From assembly GCA_014804675.1 (NCBI GenBank), contig JAAUZH010000012.1, positions 12,524-76,523 of the forward strand: a DNA stretch of 64,000 nucleotides. Reading direction: 5' to 3'. This document shows, piece by piece, positions 52,334-61,419 of this stretch. Source of the DNA: Lachnospiraceae bacterium (GTDB lineage Bacteria > Bacillota > Clostridia > Lachnospirales > Lachnospiraceae). The notes under the pieces were generated by a model. That model saw only the letters and a list, made by a program, of their open reading frames with translations, searched no databases and was not told the DNA's origin. A program made the position numbers and the translations under genes. Position 1 is the first letter of the stretch; every line of letters begins with the position of its first letter.

Positions 52334-53749
52334 ATGATATTCAGTTTCATTTTATTTACAATATATTTGTTTCTTTTTTTCCAGGGCAGAAAAGAACCGG
52401 ATAAAAATCTGTTCATGAAATCGGCAGGTTATCTGGTAAAAAAGTCCCCCATAAAAGAAATCAGTAAAGAATCTGTCAGGGAAAATTTGAAAATCTTACA
52501 CCCCTTAAAGGCCGTTGATAAACAGGTGACTGCCTATTATCAGAAAAAGCTGTCCTTTGTACTTACCGTTGTTTTTTTCGGAAACTGTCTTGTGCTTCTT
52601 GCAGGAGTGAGTAATTGGCAGACAACAAATTTAAAGGACAATAGGATTACAAGAAGCTCCTATGGAGAGCAGGAACGGTATGTAAAGCTTTTTGCGGCCA
52701 TAGGGGAAAGTAAGAAAGAACTGATGCTAAAGATAGCGCCGGTAAAATATGACCAGGCTGAAATTGAAAAAATATTTGAAGAAATGGAAGCAGAAATAAA
52801 GAAAGGGATGCTTTTGGAAAATGAAAGCTTTGACCGGGTAAGAAGCAATCTGTATTTTCCCGGAAATATAGAAGGATATCCGGTAGAAATAGAATACGCG
52901 ACAGATCACTACGATTATGTGCATACCACGGGAGAAGTAAAAAACGAATCGCTAAAGGAGCCTGTTATCGTGACGGTTCAGGTAACTCTTTCTTATGATT
53001 CCTACAGCAGGCAGTTTTCTGTTCCGTTTACGCTTTATCCAAAGGAATATACGGAAGAAGAAGCGTTGTTTCAAAAAGTAGAGCAGACAATAGAAGAGTA
53101 CGACAAACAGCAGGAAACAGAAAAGGAATTGATCTTGCCGGAAGAAATAGAAGATAAGAAAATCGTCTATGAAGAAATAAAGGAGCAAAAGGAACTGCCG
53201 CTTTTCTTTCTGGTACTTGGCACAGGTATTGTCCTGTATTTCTCCAAAGACAAGGAATTAAGTAAAAAAGTAGAAAAAAGAAGGAAGACCCTGCAACTGG
53301 AATATCCAGAATTCATCAGTAAATTTACGTTGCTGACCGGTGCGGGAATGCCTGTAAAATCAGCACTAAGCAAGCTGGCTATGGATTATAAAGAAAGCAG
53401 GAAAGCTGGAGCCACAGAAAATATTACCTGCGAAGAGCTGCTGATAGCTATTTATGAAATGGAAAGCGGTATCTTAGAGGAAACCGCCTATGACCATTTT
53501 GGTAAAAGATGTGAAATACCTCCTTATATAAAGTTCAGCGGACTTTTAATCCAAAATATGAAAAAGGGCTCTAAAGATATGTTTTCTCTTTTGGAAAAGG
53601 AAGTAAGGGAATCCTTTGAGGAAAGAAAAAGCAATGGAAGACGATTAGGAGAGGAAGCAGGGACAAAACTTCTCTTACCTATGATGCTTATGCTTGGAAT
53701 CGTTGTGGTTCTCATTATCGTTCCGGCATTTCTCTCTTATCAATTATAA
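52334..53749 (+). CDS. tadC: TadC-like platform protein with large extracytoplasmic insertion
   Basis: 471 residues against ~290 for the locus 1 homologue. ATG 52334 (TAGGAG upstream) is preferred to a TTG 24 bases earlier that has no ribosome site. The C-terminal ~190 residues are the T2SSF domain (EFISKFTLLTGAGMPVKSAL, NMKKGSKDMFSLLEKEVRESF). Between the second and third membrane helices (about 110-275) lies an added domain rich in alternating polar/hydrophobic strands and a Glu-rich helix, predicted outside the membrane. It may contact pilin or the wall. Confidence 0.82.
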   Translation: MIFSFILFTIYLFLFFQGRKEPDKNLFMKSAGYLVKKSPIKEISKESVRENLKILHPLKAVDKQVTAYYQKKLSFVLTVVFFGNCLVLLAGVSNWQTTNLKDNRITRSSYGEQERYVKLFAAIGESKKELMLKIAPVKYDQAEIEKIFEEMEAEIKKGMLLENESFDRVRSNLYFPGNIEGYPVEIEYATDHYDYVHTTGEVKNESLKEPVIVTVQVTLSYDSYSRQFSVPFTLYPKEYTEEEALFQKVEQTIEEYDKQQETEKELILPEEIEDKKIVYEEIKEQKELPLFFLVLGTGIVLYFSKDKELSKKVEKRRKTLQLEYPEFISKFTLLTGAGMPVKSALSKLAMDYKESRKAGATENITCEELLIAIYEMESGILEETAYDHFGKRCEIPPYIKFSGLLIQNMKKGSKDMFSLLEKEVRESFEERKSNGRRLGEEAGTKLLLPMMLMLGIVVVLIIVPAFLSYQL

Positions 53750-53774
53750 ATACAAAAAGAAAGGAGAAACAGTT

Positions 53775-53957
53775 ATGAAAGTATGGCATGTACTAAAAAA
53801 ATTATGGTATGGGGAGGAGGGAATCGGGACCGTTGAGCTGATACTTATTCTGGTTGTTTTGATCGGGCTTGTTATCATTTTCAAAAGTCAGCTTACAGCT
53901 TTAGTAAATAAGATATTTACCACGATTACATCCAAAAGTGATAGTATTGCAAAATAA
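53775..53957 (+). CDS. flp: Flp-type pilin (locus 2)
   Basis: 60 residues; leader EEG | IGTVELILILVVLIGLVIIF with cleavage after Gly16 and Glu21 at +5, the canonical prepilin signature. AAAGGAG precedes the ATG; an upstream in-frame ATG lies inside the tadC-like gene and is rejected. Probable major subunit of the second pilus. Confidence 0.92.
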   Translation: MKVWHVLKKLWYGEEGIGTVELILILVVLIGLVIIFKSQLTALVNKIFTTITSKSDSIAK

Positions 53958-53984
53958 TTCAAGAAAATTATAGGAGAAAGAAAT

Positions 53985-55451
53985 ATGAGAAAAGGTTATA
54001 TCGAGAAAAATGGTTCTGTTACAATCTATCTGGCGCTTACCCTGTCTGTAATGCTGTCCTTGTTTTTGACTTTAATAGAAGGTGCAAGAACTAGTGCTAT
54101 CCGTATGCAGACAGAATGTGCCATGGATATCAGCATGTATTCGATTTTTGCGGAATACAACCGGGAGCTTTTGGAACAATATGACCTTTTCTTCATAGAT
54201 ACCTCATATGGAAGCGGAAATTGTGCCATGGAAAACACTGCGGAGCATCTAAAAGAATATATGACAGATAATACAGAACAGGATTTAGGAATTGCTAATT
54301 ATTTGACCAGGGACCTGCTTGCAATGAAAGTGGAGGAAGTACAAATCAATCGGTTTACTCTGGCAACGGATGATCAGGGCGAAGTGTTTAAAAGGCAGGC
54401 AGTTTCTTATATAAAGGATAAATACGGCTTGTCATACATAAAGGAATTGCAGAAATACATGGATCAAGCAGCAGATGCCGACTTATTGGACAGGGATATC
54501 ACGGAAGAACGAAATGCAAACCAAAAAGCGATTGATGATACTGAGCTTCCGAAAAAAAAGATAGGGGAAGAGGAATGGGAAGAGATTCCATTGGAAAATC
54601 CTGCAGACGAGGTAAATGCAAGTAGGAACAAAGGAGTTCTGGCTTTGGTAACGGCTAAAGATGCTGTCCTTTCCAATGAAACAATAGCAAAAGAGAACTA
54701 TATTTCTTATCGAAAAAAAAGTACAGGTTCCGGTTTATTGGAACGGGAAGGCTGTAGTGGTGCAGATGAATTATTTTTTTATGGGTATCTTCTGGATAAG
54801 TTCGGAACCTATGTAAATCCATTGGAAAAAAGCAGGCTGAAATATCAGGTAGAATATTTGCTGGCTGGAAAAGAAAACGATATGGATAATTTAAAATGGG
54901 TGGTGAACAGATTATTATTAATACGGGAAACTGCAAACGTGGTCTACTTATTTTCCGATGAAACAAAAAAGGCAGCAGCTGAAGCATTGGCCCTTACATT
55001 AGCAGCAGTGATACAGCTGCCGGAACTGGCAAAGCTTGTACAGGTGGCGATTTTATTTGCCTGGGCATATGCAGAAAGCGTTTATGATGTAAAACAACTT
55101 TTGGCAGGCAGACGGATTCCCCTTATGAAAACGGACGAAACATGGCATTTTGGTTTGGAAGGAATGCTGTCCTATGAGGAGGGACTGGATGATTCAAAAG
55201 ATCAGGAAGAAGGAGGCGCCATAGCAGACGGATTGTCCTATGGAGATTATCTTATGCTGCTTTTGACCACTGTGAATAATGAAACGAAAACATTTCGGGC
55301 CATGGATTTAATAGAAATGGATATTCGGAAAACTGTAGGAAATGAAGCCTTTCGCATGGATGGCTGTGTGGATTATATAGAAGCAGCTGCTGCCATATCC
55401 AGTAAGTTTGGTTACCGCTGTGACATTACAAGAGATTATTGCTATTTTTAA
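53985..55451 (+). CDS. DUF5702-type TadG-like protein (locus 2)
   Basis: 488 residues. Leader EKNG | SVTIYLALTLSVMLSLFLTLIEG, then CAMDISMYSIFAEYNRELLEQYDLFFID, the DUF5702 signature. The +5 residue is Tyr, not Glu, as in the locus 1 counterpart, where it is Met. A middle hydrophobic helix (about 330-365) is followed by a C-terminal domain. No long coiled-coil insert is present. Confidence 0.8.
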   Translation: MRKGYIEKNGSVTIYLALTLSVMLSLFLTLIEGARTSAIRMQTECAMDISMYSIFAEYNRELLEQYDLFFIDTSYGSGNCAMENTAEHLKEYMTDNTEQDLGIANYLTRDLLAMKVEEVQINRFTLATDDQGEVFKRQAVSYIKDKYGLSYIKELQKYMDQAADADLLDRDITEERNANQKAIDDTELPKKKIGEEEWEEIPLENPADEVNASRNKGVLALVTAKDAVLSNETIAKENYISYRKKSTGSGLLEREGCSGADELFFYGYLLDKFGTYVNPLEKSRLKYQVEYLLAGKENDMDNLKWVVNRLLLIRETANVVYLFSDETKKAAAEALALTLAAVIQLPELAKLVQVAILFAWAYAESVYDVKQLLAGRRIPLMKTDETWHFGLEGMLSYEEGLDDSKDQEEGGAIADGLSYGDYLMLLLTTVNNETKTFRAMDLIEMDIRKTVGNEAFRMDGCVDYIEAAAAISSKFGYRCDITRDYCYF

Positions 55452-55471
55452 GGAAAGGAAGGTGCCGGGGG

Positions 55472-56410
55472 ATGTTCTTTTTGGGAATTTCTAAAATTAA
55501 CACAATATTCACATCAAATTTAAAGAAAGGTTATGCTCTCCGTACAAGTCCAAAAAAATCAAATATATTCCCAAAAAGAACGTCCCCCGGAATCTTCCCC
55601 AATATTTCTTCTTTATTAAAAAAAAGAAGGCAGGGAAGCGTTACGGTGGAAGCCTCCCTGGCAGTGCCTTTCTTTTTATTCTTTGTGATGAACTTATGCT
55701 GCATGTTTGATATTCTGGCAATTCATGTCCGGTTGGAAGGAGCCCTTCATCAAATGGCAAAGGAAATGGCGGTCTATGGTCATGCCATAGACAAAGTGGA
55801 TCAAAAAGAAATTTTGTCTTCTTTATTAGGCTCGGTTGCCTTTAGTGAAGCTTATGTCAGACAACAGGTCAATGAGCTGGCAGGGAAGGATTATCTGGAT
55901 AATTCCTGCATTAAAAACGGAAGCAATGGAATTATCTATAGCTTCAGCAGGATTATGAAGGAGGATAAGATTGAATTAGCAGCTGTTTATCAGGTGGAAC
56001 CCAAAATACCTTATATTGGATTTAAAGGTTTCACTATGGTCACCAGATGTACAGCAAGAGCCTTTACCGGATATGACAATGCCGGAATAGATAAAAAAGA
56101 ACATGGAGAACAACTTGTTTATGTGACAGAAACGGGCAAGGTCTACCATGTTAGCAAAAATTGTACACATTTAAGACTTTCCATATCGAAAGTAAACTAT
56201 AAGGAAGTAGGGGGGCTTCGGAATGAAGGAGGAGAAAAATACAAACCTTGCGAGAAATGCGGACGGAATCCGGGAAGCACTGTCTATATTACAAGGGAAG
56301 GCAACCGCTATCATACTACCATTAGCTGCTCCGGCTTAAAAAGGACGATTGATGCGATGCCCATAAGTAAGGTGGGAAACAGGACTCCCTGCAGCCGGTG
56401 CGGAGGTTAG
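55472..56410 (+). CDS. TadE-like pseudopilin fused to two Cys/His repeats
   Basis: 312 residues. A long basic leader (1-55) ends RRQG | SVTVEASLAVPFFLFF with Glu60 at +5, so it is a TadE-class pseudopilin. Residues about 215-312 hold two copies of a small motif, YHVSKNCTHL...CEKCG and YHTTISCSGL...CSRCGG, the YHxxxCxxL...CxxC module found at the C-terminus of various secreted or nuclease proteins. Four cysteines and two histidines suggest a zinc site or disulfides per pair. I know of no such fusion described for TadE. ATG 55472 has GGAAGG upstream and lies just after the preceding stop. Confidence 0.8.
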   Translation: MFFLGISKINTIFTSNLKKGYALRTSPKKSNIFPKRTSPGIFPNISSLLKKRRQGSVTVEASLAVPFFLFFVMNLCCMFDILAIHVRLEGALHQMAKEMAVYGHAIDKVDQKEILSSLLGSVAFSEAYVRQQVNELAGKDYLDNSCIKNGSNGIIYSFSRIMKEDKIELAAVYQVEPKIPYIGFKGFTMVTRCTARAFTGYDNAGIDKKEHGEQLVYVTETGKVYHVSKNCTHLRLSISKVNYKEVGGLRNEGGEKYKPCEKCGRNPGSTVYITREGNRYHTTISCSGLKRTIDAMPISKVGNRTPCSRCGG

Positions 56411-56444
56411 TAAAACATAAAAAGGTATTGGAGGAAGTTATCAA

Positions 56445-56876
56445 ATGGAAGAGCTGATAAATAACACATTGATTATGATACTATTGGGAATTTGTTCTTA
56501 TTTTGATTTTAAAGAAAGAAAAATTCCAGTTGTTCTAATTTTTCTATCTATTGGGCTTCATATAGCTTTTTCTGTATATTGGGGCAGTTTTTCCATAGGA
56601 AGTTCTTTAGCGGGTCTGCTTTTAGGAGCCGGACTCTGCCTGTTATCTGTGTTTTCAAAAGGAGCCTTGGGAATAGGGGATGGGCTGCTTGCGGCGGCCT
56701 GTGGAATAAGTCTTGGCTTTTATAAAACATTGGCGCTGTTTTTTTATGGATTTTTACTTACGGGGCTGATAGGATTTTTCTTTCTGATAGGGAAGAAGAA
56801 AAGCAGAAAGGAAGAAATGCCCCTTGTTCCGTTTTTATATCTGGTTTATGGAAGCATGTGTTTTCTGGAATTATAA
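56445..56876 (+). CDS. A24 prepilin peptidase, second of locus 2
   Basis: 143-residue minimal TadV/CpaA-type enzyme. Asp21 in SYFDFKERKIP and Asp79 in LGIGDGLL, an intact GxGD. Locus 2 thus encodes two peptidases, this one next to the TadE-like genes and the other at the promoter-proximal end with an altered GAAD motif. They may be specialised for pilin and pseudopilin. Confidence 0.9.
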   Translation: MEELINNTLIMILLGICSYFDFKERKIPVVLIFLSIGLHIAFSVYWGSFSIGSSLAGLLLGAGLCLLSVFSKGALGIGDGLLAAACGISLGFYKTLALFFYGFLLTGLIGFFFLIGKKKSRKEEMPLVPFLYLVYGSMCFLEL

Positions 56877-56910
56877 TAGCATTTTTTGATTCAAATCAGG
56901 AGGAGTTGAA

Positions 56911-57444
56911 ATGAAAGAATATATCAGGAAAAGTAGAATTGGCAATTTGATTTATTTTTTAGTCAGAATCAGGGTGTGTGGCAGCAGTACAGTGGAGCTA
57001 AGCCTGATCATGCCGATGCTGCTTACCTTGTTCGTATTTCTCATTTATTTATCATTCTTTTTATATAACCGGGTAGAGACAACAGCCAATGCTTATATTT
57101 GTGCACTGCGGGGGAGCAGGATGGAACAGGAAACGGCAGAAGAGACTTATCAGAAGATGAAAGAAGAAAGCAGCGCCCTTATGAAGGGTAGTTTGCTTTC
57201 TGTATCGGAATATAAGGAACAGATTAAAGTGAAGGGAAATAGCATTCAAGTTACTTATGGAATATCACAGCAGGTTCCGGGTTCAGCAATACCGTACAAT
57301 TTATTTTATAAAGATACATGGAATTTTCAGATAACGAAAAAAACTAAAAAACTGCAGCCGGTATTTTTTATCCGAAACTGCAGGAAGCTTTACAATTTGA
57401 ATAAGAAACAGGGAAAGGATGAGAAAGATGAAGGGGATATATAA
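56911..57444 (+). CDS. TadE-like minor pseudopilin (locus 2)
   Basis: 177 residues; leader RVCG | SSTVELSLIMPMLLTLFVF, Glu at +5, single membrane helix and extracellular domain (EYKEQIKVKGNSIQVTYGIS). Preceded by AGGAGG. Its 3' end overlaps the FHA gene start by 17 bases. Confidence 0.85.
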   Translation: MKEYIRKSRIGNLIYFLVRIRVCGSSTVELSLIMPMLLTLFVFLIYLSFFLYNRVETTANAYICALRGSRMEQETAEETYQKMKEESSALMKGSLLSVSEYKEQIKVKGNSIQVTYGISQQVPGSAIPYNLFYKDTWNFQITKKTKKLQPVFFIRNCRKLYNLNKKQGKDEKDEGDI

Positions 57445-58855
57445 AAGAGAATTAAATTCCAGTTATTTTATATTGGAGGAGCAGGCTATGGAAAGTACAC
57501 AGTACTATCAAATGAAAATGGTGACAGAAAACAAAATCAGCCACCTGCTGCCCATTTCCATACATCATTTTAATGGAGAAAACCAATTTTATTATGATAT
57601 CAGTGGAAAACAGACAGTGGCCTGTATTTTTGAAAAAAGAGAAATGGAAGCAAAACAGCTTATACAAATTCTTTCCGGATTGTCAAAAGCCCTTTTAGAG
57701 TTAGAAGGTTATTTATTAGAAGAAAATTATCTGTGCTTAGATCCGGAATACATGTATATGAATGTGAATACAGAACAATTATTCTTATGTTTTTATCCAT
57801 TTGAAGAAACGGATTTTTCTCAAAGCATACAAAAGCTTTCAGAATATCTGCTAAACTGTATCAATCATCAGGATGAGCAGGCAGTCAATATCGGTTATCA
57901 GCTGTATCGTCTTACAAGAGAGGATAATTTTGTATTCCTGCAGATTGTAGAGGAAATTTTAAAGGAAAATGAAAATACAGAAGAGGTCCGGGCAGAATGG
58001 AAAGAGGATGTTTCCAAACAAGGCCTTTGTGAGGAAAGTACCTGTGAAAGCATTATAAATCAGCCGTATACAAATCCATTTCATCAGCAATGGGAAATGG
58101 AAGAAGAGGACAGTCAGCCGCAAGAAGAGAAATCCCACGTTTCTTTAAAGGCTTTTAAGATTCCTGCACTTTGTTTTCTTTTTCTGATTTTAGGCGGACT
58201 GGGTTATATAGCTTGTCAATATGTGGGCAGTCAGCAGGAAAATCCTGTCATCCTTTCTGAGTTCTTAGGCACAAGGGATATGATTCTGGCAGCAGGTGCT
58301 GCCTTTGTTGGAATCGCAGGCTTCTTTTTGCTCTTTTTGTATAAGAAGATATTAGAAGGGGAAAGAGTAAATGAGACAGAAGAAAAGGAAAGCATGCAGA
58401 GGCAAATGCAGCGGGAATACTTTGCCATTAGCCAAAAGGCTTATGAAAGAGAATCAGACTTACTAGAGGATGTGGAAATAGAAGGGGAGGGAGAAATACG
58501 AAAATATGAAGAAACTGTTTTATTACAGGAAAATATGTATGAAGAAGAAGGAATCTTAATCGAGAAGTTAAAAAGATTGGACAGGAAGGCTCCCATTAAA
58601 ATCGTTTTGAGCAGCTTTCCCTTTATTATAGGAAAATTGGAAGGAGCTGCGGACTATGTGCTTTTGGATAAATCCGTAAGCCGGATGCATGCAAAATTTA
58701 TAAAGAATCCAAATGAGGATATGGTATACCTGATGGATTTGAATTCTAAAAATGGTACACTGAAAAACGGGATTCCTTTAGAGGCAAATGAGCTTGTTCC
58801 TTTGACGGCAGAAGACGAAATTACTTTTGGAAAAGTAACCTTTACCTATCATTGA
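57428..58855 (+). CDS. DUF6382-FHA protein (locus 2), membrane-spanning
   Basis: 475 residues. A DUF6382 domain (1-180) is followed by an acidic linker and two membrane helices (about 245-265 and 280-300; FKIPALCFLFLILGGLGYI, MILAAGAAFVGIAGFFLLF). Then come a charged stretch with EETVLLQE and an FHA domain (about 385-475) with SRMHAK and LNSKNGTLKNG. The ETVLL site is a single threonine version of the double GETTVLS in locus 1, whose protein has no membrane helix. There is no kinase or phosphatase in this locus. ATG 57428 is preferred over 57419 on ribosome-site spacing. Confidence 0.8.
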   Translation: MKGIYKRELNSSYFILEEQAMESTQYYQMKMVTENKISHLLPISIHHFNGENQFYYDISGKQTVACIFEKREMEAKQLIQILSGLSKALLELEGYLLEENYLCLDPEYMYMNVNTEQLFLCFYPFEETDFSQSIQKLSEYLLNCINHQDEQAVNIGYQLYRLTREDNFVFLQIVEEILKENENTEEVRAEWKEDVSKQGLCEESTCESIINQPYTNPFHQQWEMEEEDSQPQEEKSHVSLKAFKIPALCFLFLILGGLGYIACQYVGSQQENPVILSEFLGTRDMILAAGAAFVGIAGFFLLFLYKKILEGERVNETEEKESMQRQMQREYFAISQKAYERESDLLEDVEIEGEGEIRKYEETVLLQENMYEEEGILIEKLKRLDRKAPIKIVLSSFPFIIGKLEGAADYVLLDKSVSRMHAKFIKNPNEDMVYLMDLNSKNGTLKNGIPLEANELVPLTAEDEITFGKVTFTYH

Positions 58856-58917
58856 CACTGGAAAGGATAAATGATACCCTTTTACATAGATGCTTTTTGA
58901 AAGGAAAAAGATATAAT

Positions 58918-59964
58918 ATGTTAAGGAAGATCAGTTATTTTTTGCAGACATTGAATTATGTTCGTCTGGATACGAATTTGCAGGAATTTACCGTATTTTT
59001 CCAGCTGGAAAATTCTTTTGTAAATGTGATCCATGTGGTGGATATTACAAAAAACCCCTATGTGAAGCCGGATGAGTATCAGCATGTAGTGGAAAAAACG
59101 GAATGGCAGTTTCGTGACAGGGGATCGGACGAGGTTCATTCGCTATCCTTTATTATCAGTGAAGATTTAGAACGGGCAGAAGATTTTACAAAAGGCGATA
59201 CTTTTGGCTGGATTCTCTGTCAGGACCGCCTTTTGATACCGGAGGATCATGCAGAGGATTTTTATGGTATCCGTACAAAATTAGAGGAATTTTTAAAAAA
59301 TCCCCAGGTACCTGCGGAATATGAAGGGACAAAGGTAAAATATGACTGGTGGGGAAGACAATCCTATAAAAGCATAAAAGACAGACCCTTATCCAATCAT
59401 TTTTTCTTTCTTTTCAATGTTTTTGCATTTACTTTGTGTACATTTACCGGTGAATTGTTGTATACTAAAGGTGTTATGGGTGTAGAATCGGTTATCCATA
59501 TGAAACAATGGTATCGGCTGTTTACCTCCATGTTTCTTCATGCAGGCATTGATCATTTGGTTAGCAACATGCTGATTCTATTCTTTTTAGGAAATATTGT
59601 GGAACGGCTTCTGGGACATGTGAAGTATTTCTTCTTATATCTTTTAGCGGGACTTGGAGGCAACCTGCTTTCCCTTTGGTTTAGCTATAAGATAGGGGAT
59701 TATACCGAATCTTTAGGAGCAAGCGGAGCTGTTTTCGGTGTGGTAGGAGCTCTTTTGTGGCTGCTTATGCGCAACAAGGGACGTTTGGAGACTATGTCTA
59801 TTCCTAAAATATTGTTTTTGATTGGATATTCTGCCTATTATGGGCTTAGGAGTACCAATGTGGACAACATGGCCCATTTAGGAGGACTTGTAACAGGATT
59901 TATTCTGTGTATGCTTCTTTATCATAAAAAGTCAGTGAAAAACAGAGAGGTAGCAACAAAATGA
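58918..59964 (+). CDS. Rhomboid-family intramembrane serine protease
   Basis: About 348 residues. A soluble N-terminal domain (1-155) precedes six or seven membrane helices. Catalytic Ser269 in LGASGAVFG and His320 in NMAHLGGLVTG, with HAGIDHLVSNM in the first rhomboid helix region. Cleaves within membrane helices of substrates. The start is chosen at ATG 58918 (AAAGGAAAAAG); a TTG overlapping the FHA stop at 58852 in the same frame is an alternative. Next to the Tad locus, its substrate could be a pilus protein, but this is speculation. Confidence 0.85.
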   Translation: MLRKISYFLQTLNYVRLDTNLQEFTVFFQLENSFVNVIHVVDITKNPYVKPDEYQHVVEKTEWQFRDRGSDEVHSLSFIISEDLERAEDFTKGDTFGWILCQDRLLIPEDHAEDFYGIRTKLEEFLKNPQVPAEYEGTKVKYDWWGRQSYKSIKDRPLSNHFFFLFNVFAFTLCTFTGELLYTKGVMGVESVIHMKQWYRLFTSMFLHAGIDHLVSNMLILFFLGNIVERLLGHVKYFFLYLLAGLGGNLLSLWFSYKIGDYTESLGASGAVFGVVGALLWLLMRNKGRLETMSIPKILFLIGYSAYYGLRSTNVDNMAHLGGLVTGFILCMLLYHKKSVKNREVATK

Positions 59965-60962
59965 AAGTAAATATATATTATGGAGGAAGAGGTCTGATAG
60001 ATGACCCTACCTTGTACGTATTGAGAGTCATGCAGCAGGTGCTGGAAGAACTGAATGTAAAGGTAGAAGTATTCAATCTGCATGAATTACGGAATGGCAT
60101 TACCGCCCTGCCCCAGACGTTAAAATCGGCAGATGGCATTATTTTGGCAACTACCGTGGAGTGGCATGGAATCGGAGGTTATATGCAGTCTTTTCTGGAT
60201 GCATGCTGGCTTTACGGAGATAAGGAAAAAATAAGCAGCCTTTATATGTGCCCTGTTGTAATGAGCACTACTTATGGTGAACGGGAAGGCAAGCTGGATC
60301 TGGCAGTATCCTGGGAGATTTTGGGAGGTCGTCCCTGTAGCGGGATATGCGGCTATGTAAAAGAGATGTCTCAGTTTGAAGCAAATAAAGAATATCGGTA
60401 TATTATTGAGAAGAAGACAGAAAATCTTTATCGTTCCATACAACAGAAGGTAACAATCTTTCCTACCAGCAACCAGGAAGTAAATGATATTATTGCCATA
60501 CCGAAAAATATAGATTTGACACCCCAGGAAACAGAGCAGTTGTCTAAATACGCTTCTGATGAAAGCTATGTACAAAAGCAGAAAGAGGATATTCAGGAGC
60601 TGGCCAGCTATTTTAAGGAAATGCTTGGAAATGAAAACAGTGCTGGCAGCAATGAATATATAGAAAATTTCAAAAGTCATTTTAAGCCTCAGACCGGCAG
60701 CAGGGCAAGCTATAAATTTGTCATTGAGGGAAAGAAAAAAGCTCTTATGATACAAGTAACCAATGGAGACTTGCAGATAGATTATGGAAAAGAAGAAAAT
60801 GCTGATGTGGAGATTCAGGTAACTTCGGAGGTTATGAATGAAATCGTGTCAGGAAGAATGACCTTCCAGAGAGCATTCATGGCAGGAAACATGAAAATGA
60901 AAGGTGATTTTAAGCTTTTAAGGCTGTTAGATCAGATATTTAATTTTGGGGAGGAAAATTAG
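59961..60962 (+). CDS. Flavodoxin-fold / SCP2 fusion protein
   Basis: 333 residues. Residues 1-165 resemble NADPH-dependent FMN reductases (MKVNIYYGGRGLIDDP, ILATTVEWHGIGGYMQSFLDACW, GGRPCSGICGY). Residues about 235-333 match the SCP2 lipid-binding fold (YKFVIEGKKKALMIQV, SEVMNEIVSGRMTFQRAFMAGNMKMKGDFKLL). The combination suggests redox chemistry on a hydrophobic ligand; no pathway is indicated by neighbours. Overlaps the rhomboid stop (ATGA). Confidence 0.82.
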   Translation: MKVNIYYGGRGLIDDPTLYVLRVMQQVLEELNVKVEVFNLHELRNGITALPQTLKSADGIILATTVEWHGIGGYMQSFLDACWLYGDKEKISSLYMCPVVMSTTYGEREGKLDLAVSWEILGGRPCSGICGYVKEMSQFEANKEYRYIIEKKTENLYRSIQQKVTIFPTSNQEVNDIIAIPKNIDLTPQETEQLSKYASDESYVQKQKEDIQELASYFKEMLGNENSAGSNEYIENFKSHFKPQTGSRASYKFVIEGKKKALMIQVTNGDLQIDYGKEENADVEIQVTSEVMNEIVSGRMTFQRAFMAGNMKMKGDFKLLRLLDQIFNFGEEN

Positions 60963-60963
60963 T

Positions 60964-61374
60964 ATGCAAGAGGAAAACTGTATTTTTTGTAAAATAGCAA
61001 ATGGAGAAATTCCTTCAAAATCCATATATGAGGATGAAGAATTTCGTGTGATTCTGGATTTAGGTCCGGCGGCAAAGGGGCATGCGCTGATTCTTCCTAA
61101 AAGTCATTATGCCAACTTGTTTGAGCTGCCGGAAGAAACTGCAAAAAAAGTCATAGTCTTAGCGAAAAAGCTTGGAAATCAAATGATGGATAAACTGCAT
61201 GCGGATGGTTTTAACCTGATGCAGAATAATGGAGAGGCAGCAGGACAGACCGTATTTCATTTTCATATGCATTTGATTCCTCGTTACAAGGATGATAACC
61301 AAAAAATCCAGTGGGTGCCCGGAAAGCCTACGGGAGAAGAACTGGAAGAGATTCAAAAACAAATAATATACTAA
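60964..61374 (+). CDS. HIT-family nucleotide hydrolase/transferase
   Basis: 136 residues, normal for Hint-type proteins. Zinc-type start NCIFCKI, then the histidine triad TVFHFHMHLIPR with the catalytic central histidine. Likely hydrolyses purine nucleoside phosphoramidates or dinucleotides. GGGGAGGAAAA lies before the ATG at 60964; an upstream ATG in the SCP2 gene is rejected. Confidence 0.92.
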   Translation: MQEENCIFCKIANGEIPSKSIYEDEEFRVILDLGPAAKGHALILPKSHYANLFELPEETAKKVIVLAKKLGNQMMDKLHADGFNLMQNNGEAAGQTVFHFHMHLIPRYKDDNQKIQWVPGKPTGEELEEIQKQIIY

Positions 61375-61419
61375 AGGAAACGAAGTCTAACGGACTTGGT
61401 ACAGGAAAAAGGAGAAGAG

